Positions 58,600 to 64,000 of a stretch of 64,000 nucleotides of DNA are shown here, piece after piece. Position 1 is the first letter of the stretch, and every line of letters starts with the position of its first letter. The notes beneath the pieces are model-generated. The model ran no database searches. It was not told where the DNA came from and saw only the letters and a program-made list of their open reading frames with translations. The position numbers and the translations under genes were made by a program. Origin of the DNA: Yoonia sp035117555 (lineage in GTDB: Bacteria; Pseudomonadota; Alphaproteobacteria; Rhodobacterales; Rhodobacteraceae); assembly GCF_035117555.1 (NCBI RefSeq), contig NZ_JAYKPK010000006.1, positions 168,903-232,902 of the forward strand. Direction: 5' to 3'.

Positions 58600-61500
58600 T
58601 TAGCCTTCAAGACGGGTATGCTTACTATCAACACGAAAGTGTCGTGAGTGCCCGACGCCAGACGAAAAGTGCTTTTGATCGAAAAATTCTGGCTGAACGT
58701 ACCAGACCTGACTCACGGGAAGCACAGCGGCTACAATCGCGGCAGCCGCTGCTTGCAACTTACTTCCAGTTAACCCGATTTCATAATCAAGCCCACCCTT
58801 CACGAACCAGTTATCGTGCTGCAGAACAAGATTGCTAACAAGGTCGGATAAGTTTTTGGCGTCAATTGAAATGATTGTTCCGCGAGACGCATCCTCGAGT
58901 GCTACGCGAGCAGCAATACTACCGACACTCGCTCTAGAATCCTCAGCTTCATCTGTTATGATTTGCAGGGCATCATATTCGCGCTCGCTTGTCAGATGAA
59001 GTAGTCGTTCATGTCTCGGTGATGCAAAAGCCGAAAGCGCCCTAAGCCTTGTGCCATCAGACTCAGCTTCGGATAATGGCACAGACTGATATGGGCCCAC
59101 CTCTCCCGTCAGAACAGTGCGCAATTTTGTTAAAAGAAGATGATCATCTGACGCTCTAAAAGCTTCAAGTACCTGTGCTAGCGATTCCTCGAGCGGATAG
59201 TACTTCAATGCGCTCGTGTAAGTTATCAGCAACTGCTGTGAACTCGCCAAACCGGATCTTATGAAGTGGAACAAGGCAGGCTTTGCCAATCCGGTAAGAT
59301 CGACTAAGGTTGTTCCATCGAGCTTGGGCAATTTCGCCTTCTGGATATCGGAATAGGCCACCTCGCGGTACCGTACATTGCGCTCACGAAGAATCTTGAG
59401 CATGTCGTCCGCATTACCATCGTGCTCGTAGCGTACAGCGAGAACTTGCTGCGGTGTTACATTTGAAAGGAGCCTAGTGAGCGATTCTGGTGCCCGCTCC
59501 TCAAAGCCTAAGCCTACAATTAGATTGTCGATCACATGACCTGAGAGCTGTGCGACGTCGAGTTCCACCACGTTTGGTGATCCAGCGGAGACTGCCATCG
59601 TTCCAGCCTGAGAACCTGTAGCGGAGGAGTCATGGGAAGTATCGAACAGCTGCTCAAAGCTCATTTGCTGACTTTTGGAAATTACTTCAGAATCATTTAA
59701 ATCGTGTAATTCTTCCTCGTCGAGATCCGCGGCTTCAACATCTTCAATTTCGGGGCCATCCGGATGTGTGGACAGATTACGAAGCAGTATCTCACGACCG
59801 GCGTCAGGCTCCTTAAGCCATCTTTCTAGGTCCTCTCCGGACAGTTCGAAGCGATCTCTGTCAGACAACCCTATTAGGTTGGCAATGCCATATATTTTTC
59901 GAAAACTAAGCTTAAACTGTTGAATTGGATCTGAATCGTGAGTTTTAGTTCGGGCCGTTCCACCAGTGAAAACAAATACACCAGCGTCTACGAGCTCACG
60001 CAAACGGCTCATTTGTTCCTGAACATCCCCGGTTGTAACTCTCGCATAAAGAGAAGTATATTGACGAATTCTACCGGTAGGCTTTCCCTTTCCGGACTCG
60101 ACGAGTAAATGGTGTGACGCTTCGGCAAACTGGAGCGCAACCGTTTTTAAGCTACTGCTTCGTCTATCGAGGCTGTACAAATGCCTAGCGCAAAAATCAC
60201 CAAAGACCTCATGCTGCCGCTCAGGAGGGATCGGTAGATCAGCCTGGCTCCCCGCCAACATTTCTTGATAAATTTGAATGACAGTACCTATGTCTCCCAC
60301 ACAGACTCCAGCCAGCGCACGGACACCGTGATATAGGCGCTTGCGTTCACGAGACTTAGTGCGAGTATTAATAATAGTTCGAGCGATAGTCTCCAAATCA
60401 ACATCACCGAGAACCTGGGCACTGCCATGTTGTGGATGTCCCGGAAATAGTTTGGCCCTTGCATCCAAAATCTTGTTTATGAATGTTTTTCCACGCCGGT
60501 CCTTGAGGCGGTTTTGTACTTCCGCGCCCAAATCGAAAGTTGCGAAGTCGCGTCCTGCTGCTGCAGGATGAACCTGGCCAGGCGACTTGAGACTCAAGAA
60601 AATTGTTTGCGCCTCAGACGTCAATTTGAAAGCGCATCCTGGATGTTGGAAAAGCAAGGACGAAAGAAGATCCTCAATCCTCTCTGGGTCGAGATATCGG
60701 GTGGAGACGTCATCAAGCAGGAAAAGCACCTGAGCATCCTGCCAGATTGAAGATGCATTCCGGATTGCACTGGCGAGAAGGGGGAACGCGGTGTTTGGAT
60801 TAGTTGCTAACCGTATTTCAGAATCCGCGCGACTGACCTGCACAAGCAGATCACTCATGGCTCGCTCAAGTTGTTCAATGGTAGATGAAGCGTCGACTTC
60901 AGGTCTTGGGGAAAGGTTTTCGACCACTGCGTTAATCAATAGTACGTTTGCATTAAATGTAACCGCATCTGGTTCTAGGTCTTGCAGGTGCGCAATGGCC
61001 CGAGCGGCCTGTACTGCATAAGCTACGAGCAAACGGGCCAGCAATTGCTCCGTCGACGGTCTGGTGGCCCGTGGGTCTACAGGAATAAGACGTTGGGCTG
61101 AAACGAATAGTCCTACGTAGCCGTCATCACGAACGCGCTCAAGTGCATTGGCATCCTCTTCGCCAGGCAGAACTGTCGCGCGCGCATGAAACTGAAGTGA
61201 ATTCAAAAGCATTGTCTTACCGCATCCGCGCATGCCCGTCATTACGAGGGGACCTGGAGCACTCACTCGACTCAGCCACGTCCCCTCTGGATCAACGAGT
61301 AGCTGAGGCACATACCAAGCGTCGAGCGTCTGGGCATTGTATGAAGCGGCGAAGGTCTTAAGCACTGCCTGATTTCGCCAGGGCCGCCAAGGCTCGGCCG
61401 TTCGATGATATTGCTCACGTATACTCGCAATGATGTCATCAGCTGACGGAGTCCGCTGGTTCTCGGTAACTGGTGCCAAACCTTGCGCGATGATGTGCAG

Positions 61501-62280
61501 CTGTAAACCCACTCGCTTGTCGAGGTCGGGTGCAGTATCTCCTTGTGATAGAAGCCTATCTGCCATTGCGCTGATGTGGCTTCCGATCCAATGCAGGTCG
61601 CCCTGATAAATACCTCCAGAACGGCGATCACCGGCAACTGAACCCAAATCGATAGCCATCGCCCGAATGGCTGGCTCTATGGCGTCAGCGCGCCGGCGTC
61701 CAGGTAGCAATTCCTGCACAATGATGTTGGATGCGTGCAGGTCGTTATGATAAAGTTTATGGTAGGCAAACTCCTCAGTCATACGAAAAAGATCACAAGT
61801 AATCTGAGCTGCATGCGCCGCGGAAAGCTTCCGTTCACCTTGGAGGTACTTCGATAGCGTGTCTCCATTGGCGAACTCCAACACCGCAACGTGGCAGTCT
61901 AAAACTACGTCTCCGAATGCGACACGGCAGTCGAACATGGCCTCTGCAGCCACAACGTGATCAGCTCCTTCGGCTACCCTCGCATGAAGCATCATCTCAT
62001 CTGAGAAGCTCTTACCAAACTTTTGATACAGCGCTAGCGGACTAACTTTTAAGACACGTGGGGACCTATTCAACCCACTGCGGGAACGCGCCACAAACGT
62101 CGCTGCATAGAATCCTCGGCCCAGTGACCGTTCTACATCATAGTCACCGACGCAGCTGGGGACGTCCTGCAGCGGAAAACCAAATGGCTTTCCGCATTCG
62201 GTGCAAGTATCGTCTAGCCGCTTCAGTGTTTGATCAAAATCGGGACACGTGAAGCAACAAAATCGACCAACTTCAGACAC
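58600..62280 (-). CDS. Zinc-ribbon/protein kinase/P-loop ATPase multidomain protein, novel architecture
   Basis: 1226-residue protein from a GTG with perfect AGGAGGT 5 nt upstream. Residues 5-35: four Cys (C9, C12, C26, C29), a zinc-ribbon. Residues about 45-290: a Ser/Thr kinase-like domain with LGRGFYAATFVA, Lys78 in VLKVSP, catalytic HNDLHASN (178-185) and DLGS (211). Residues about 320-700: an ORC/CDC6-like P-loop ATPase with GMRGCGKT (349-356) and LLDD (521-524). A wHTH-like region, an acidic linker (840-870), then an unknown domain (905-1226) starting LIVGLGFEERAPESL. Base composition is lower in GC than the core. It is divergent from a C5 methylase. A defence effector is inferred. Confidence 0.85.
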   Translation of the reverse strand: MSEVGRFCCFTCPDFDQTLKRLDDTCTECGKPFGFPLQDVPSCVGDYDVERSLGRGFYAATFVARSRSGLNRSPRVLKVSPLALYQKFGKSFSDEMMLHARVAEGADHVVAAEAMFDCRVAFGDVVLDCHVAVLEFANGDTLSKYLQGERKLSAAHAAQITCDLFRMTEEFAYHKLYHNDLHASNIIVQELLPGRRRADAIEPAIRAMAIDLGSVAGDRRSGGIYQGDLHWIGSHISAMADRLLSQGDTAPDLDKRVGLQLHIIAQGLAPVTENQRTPSADDIIASIREQYHRTAEPWRPWRNQAVLKTFAASYNAQTLDAWYVPQLLVDPEGTWLSRVSAPGPLVMTGMRGCGKTMLLNSLQFHARATVLPGEEDANALERVRDDGYVGLFVSAQRLIPVDPRATRPSTEQLLARLLVAYAVQAARAIAHLQDLEPDAVTFNANVLLINAVVENLSPRPEVDASSTIEQLERAMSDLLVQVSRADSEIRLATNPNTAFPLLASAIRNASSIWQDAQVLFLLDDVSTRYLDPERIEDLLSSLLFQHPGCAFKLTSEAQTIFLSLKSPGQVHPAAAGRDFATFDLGAEVQNRLKDRRGKTFINKILDARAKLFPGHPQHGSAQVLGDVDLETIARTIINTRTKSRERKRLYHGVRALAGVCVGDIGTVIQIYQEMLAGSQADLPIPPERQHEVFGDFCARHLYSLDRRSSSLKTVALQFAEASHHLLVESGKGKPTGRIRQYTSLYARVTTGDVQEQMSRLRELVDAGVFVFTGGTARTKTHDSDPIQQFKLSFRKIYGIANLIGLSDRDRFELSGEDLERWLKEPDAGREILLRNLSTHPDGPEIEDVEAADLDEEELHDLNDSEVISKSQQMSFEQLFDTSHDSSATGSQAGTMAVSAGSPNVVELDVAQLSGHVIDNLIVGLGFEERAPESLTRLLSNVTPQQVLAVRYEHDGNADDMLKILRERNVRYREVAYSDIQKAKLPKLDGTTLVDLTGLAKPALFHFIRSGLASSQQLLITYTSALKYYPLEESLAQVLEAFRASDDHLLLTKLRTVLTGEVGPYQSVPLSEAESDGTRLRALSAFASPRHERLLHLTSEREYDALQIITDEAEDSRASVGSIAARVALEDASRGTIISIDAKNLSDLVSNLVLQHDNWFVKGGLDYEIGLTGSKLQAAAAAIVAAVLPVSQVWYVQPEFFDQKHFSSGVGHSRHFRVDSKHTRLEG

Positions 62281-62603
62281 TTAACACCTCCTCAGACTTC
62301 AGTCATTAGCATGCCGAAGCCTGCCTCCAAGCCCTACCTTATTTTTCAGCTCGAGGCCAAACGATTCCACAACCGCCTAAACACCACCGCTGTTCATCAA
62401 GTGACCATCCAATATCAGATTCGGTTGGCGCACAACTTTTCTAAATCTCGCTCAAAAGCCTGCCCTTGACTGAACGGGCCAACCCATCCAAATTGAGGCT
62501 GCTGTGCTGTTGCCACAGCGCCAACGCGCTGTCTCCAAGCCACACATGGGATCCATACGTATGAATGCATCTTTTGCAGCAGCGGTCACGCTTGGTAAGT
62601 TAA
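62281..62603. other. Divergent promoter region between the kinase-ATPase and methyltransferase genes
   Basis: A 323-bp gap with the GTG start of one gene at the left and the TTG start of the other at the right. It holds a perfect 10-bp palindrome CATACGTATG (62554-62563) and a hairpin AGCGC-CAAC-GCGCT (62517-62530) 40-75 nt before the methylase. These are possible operators. No gene is supported; a 79-codon frame crossing from 62230 lacks a ribosome-binding site. Confidence 0.5.
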
Positions 62604-63764
62604 TTGCCTGATCAGAAGATAAAAGTAGTGGATCTATTCGCAGGCGCGGGCGGGTTTTCCTTGGCTGCAGTCCATGCTGGTGCAGAAATAGTATTTGCAG
62701 TTGAAATGAACCGTAGTGCAGCCAAGACTTACACCAAAAACTTAGCCCAAAAAGGACGTAGCAAGAATGTCGTCATGTATGATGAAGACATTAGAAAGCT
62801 TTCTGCTTCAGATTTGGCTGCGCGACATTTCCTACAGGGTAAAAACTGCGATCTGCTGCTTGGAGGACCACCATGCCAAGGCTTTTCAACACACCGTATA
62901 AACGGGACGGGCGTCAATGACCCTCGCAATGCACTGATTCACGACTATTTCAATTTTGTTGAGCGCCTTCGACCACGGGCATTTCTAATGGAGAATGTGC
63001 CTGGCATGCTTTGGCCTCGGCACAAAGAGTATTTAGAAAGCTTCTACAATCAGGCAGAGAAACGCAATTATACTGTTTTTGACCCAGTTAAATTGGATGC
63101 TCGAGATTACGGTACACCACAGCGAAGACGGCGAGTTTTCATTTTAGGTGTGAGGGAGGACGTCGATCTTTCGACATTTGTCTGGCCACCGCCCCCAACC
63201 CACGCGCCTCCAGAATTAGCTGAGCATGTAGGCTTAGCGTCATGGATATCCTGCCATGATGTATTTAAACCGGCACCCGTCGATGATCCAAACGATGTTC
63301 ACATGAAGCATGGCCCCGAACTTACAGAGGCATTTGCCAATACTCCACATAACGGGGGTAGTCGCTCCGAATCTGGTCGAAAGTTAAAGTGCCATGTCGA
63401 CCACAATGGCCACAAAGACGTATATGGAAGGATAGATCCTCGCTTGCCAGCACCGACTATGACTACAGCCTGCGTCAATCCCTCGAAAGGGAGGTTTGTT
63501 CACCCCACCCACAACCATGGCATTACTGCGAGGCAAGCAGCCCGCATCCAGACCTTCCCAGATGACTACGTTTTTGAAGGAGGCCTAATGGCCGCTGGAC
63601 AGCAGATTGGTAACGCCGTGCCGATTGTAATGGCAGAGCTTCTTGTCCGGCACATTGTTGGTCTTCTTTGTTCAAAGAGCAATTCTTCGGGGAGAGCGTC
63701 GCCGAGTTCGACCGAGGACTTAACCGCTATGGACTGCGTGCTGAACTTGCGCCAGCCAGCATAA
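62604..63764 (+). CDS. DNA (cytosine-5-)-methyltransferase
   Basis: 386-residue C5-cytosine methyltransferase with all core motifs: I (VVDLFAGAGGFSLA), IV (LLLGGPPCQGFSTH with the catalytic PC), VI (FLMENVPGML), VIII (GTPQRRRRVFILGVR), IX (TMTTACVNPS) and X (GNAVPIVMAELL). The target recognition domain (about 195-300) is compact. The TTG start follows directly after an in-frame stop and has GGTAAG upstream. No restriction endonuclease is adjacent. It is divergent from the 1226-residue kinase-ATPase and shares its lower GC. Modified site unknown. Confidence 0.95.
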   Translation: MPDQKIKVVDLFAGAGGFSLAAVHAGAEIVFAVEMNRSAAKTYTKNLAQKGRSKNVVMYDEDIRKLSASDLAARHFLQGKNCDLLLGGPPCQGFSTHRINGTGVNDPRNALIHDYFNFVERLRPRAFLMENVPGMLWPRHKEYLESFYNQAEKRNYTVFDPVKLDARDYGTPQRRRRVFILGVREDVDLSTFVWPPPPTHAPPELAEHVGLASWISCHDVFKPAPVDDPNDVHMKHGPELTEAFANTPHNGGSRSESGRKLKCHVDHNGHKDVYGRIDPRLPAPTMTTACVNPSKGRFVHPTHNHGITARQAARIQTFPDDYVFEGGLMAAGQQIGNAVPIVMAELLVRHIVGLLCSKSNSSGRASPSSTEDLTAMDCVLNLRQPA

Positions 63765-63923
63765 AACACATGAACTAAAGGGACGAAATGTGTAGTTGCT
63801 CGGGACGCGCGGTGCGCGTAGCTGTATGAATTCAAATAATTTTTGGAGGCGTAGTGCTTCGCGGGTTCAAGCTGGCAGCCCAAATCAGCTACGTTGATTA
63901 TCGTGACCCCCACTAGCTGCTCG

Positions 63924-64000
63924 GTAAGCGGTAGCTGGACAGCACGATCAGCTTAGCTTGACGGCTTGAAGTTCCACGGGAGCAGGTCGTCGAGACCGCT
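63924..64000. mobile_element. IS66 family insertion sequence, left end (partial)
   Basis: The terminus GTAAGCG (63924-63930) matches the conserved start of IS66 inverted repeats. It is followed by a transposase C-terminal coding end read on the opposite strand. The element continues beyond the window. It begins 160 bp after the methyltransferase stop. Confidence 0.75.
63953..64000 (-). CDS. IS66 family transposase, C-terminal end (partial)
   Basis: On the minus strand the last 48 bases encode SGLDDLLPWNFKPSS and a TAA stop. The LLPWNFKPS ending is typical of the DDE transposase TnpC of IS66 elements. Only 15 codons are visible, so the call leans on this ending plus the adjacent GTAAGCG terminus. 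The rest lies beyond the window. Confidence 0.7.
   Translation of the reverse strand, partial: SGLDDLLPWNFKPSS

Larger units (their letters stand above)
55023..64000. mobile_element. Probable integrated element (genomic island) at tRNA-Arg, right end not seen
   Basis: Core gene order stops at the 3' end of tRNA-Arg(CCT). From here the genes are replication, mobilisation, toxin-antitoxin, kinase/ATPase and DNA methyltransferase types, with a clear drop in GC from about 58.5 kb onward and an IS66 end at 63924. No integrase is seen inside the window, so it should be on the unseen right side if the element is complete. The left attachment site would be the tRNA 3' end. Confidence 0.75.

Noticed and set aside
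62230..62469. 79-codon frame in the divergent promoter region
   Set aside because: Begins inside the kinase-ATPase gene, has no ribosome-binding site, and no family resemblance.
62604..63764. Complete type II restriction-modification operon
   Set aside because: Only the methylase is present; no endonuclease-like gene lies on either side within the window.

Overview
The window is about 64 kb of chromosome from an alphaproteobacterium of the order Rhodobacterales (roseobacter group). This is inferred from gene content and order: an ECF11-type rpoE-chrR pair facing its five-gene regulon operon, a CcrM-type GANTC methylase, dciA, a pmbA/IMPase/DUF4170/waaA/lpxK lipid A block, leuS-lptE-holA, and DUF2125 and DUF3775 proteins. 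Coding is dense and GC-rich, and many operon joints are 1-4 nt ATGA or GTGA overlaps. No species can be named from the sequence alone.

Bases 1-54,900 are ordinary core chromosome. They hold an M16 peptidase tail, mutL-rmuC, chrR-rpoE with the divergent singlet-oxygen/membrane-lipid operon (5071-9662), a lysine-type dehydrogenase and a phosphatase, recQ, a retropepsin/RimK/M14 triad, truB, rpsO and pnp (each separated by other genes), an electrophile and peroxide defence stretch (1-Cys peroxiredoxin, ALDH, MhqO/MhqD-like pair), rluA-type and yggS genes, a major porin, leuS-lptE-holA, a GST and flavoprotein, an enoyl-CoA hydratase and SDR, the lipid A block, a DsbA-like protein, dciA, mutY, alkB, ccrM, rnhB, a membrane-anchored winged-helix protein and a LacI regulator.

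A tRNA-Arg(CCT) at 54946-55022 marks the left edge of a probable integrated element that runs to the end of the window. Its cargo is a lambda-O-like replication protein with an iteron cluster inside its own gene, a repeat-rich spacer, a MobC-like protein with no relaxase beside it, a hipBA toxin-antitoxin pair with palindromic operators, and then a visibly lower-GC segment. That segment encodes a 1226-residue zinc-ribbon/protein-kinase/P-loop-ATPase/unknown-domain protein, divergent from a C5-cytosine DNA methyltransferase. The window ends in an IS66-type element inserted just downstream of the methyltransferase.

The strongest candidate for an undescribed system is this kinase-ATPase plus methyltransferase pair (58600-63764). 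Its parts are those used by phage-defence systems such as Pgl/BREX, but here kinase and ATPase are fused into one protein and paired with a C5 methylase. The second notable observation is a possible replication origin buried in the linker of the replication-protein gene (55499-55600).
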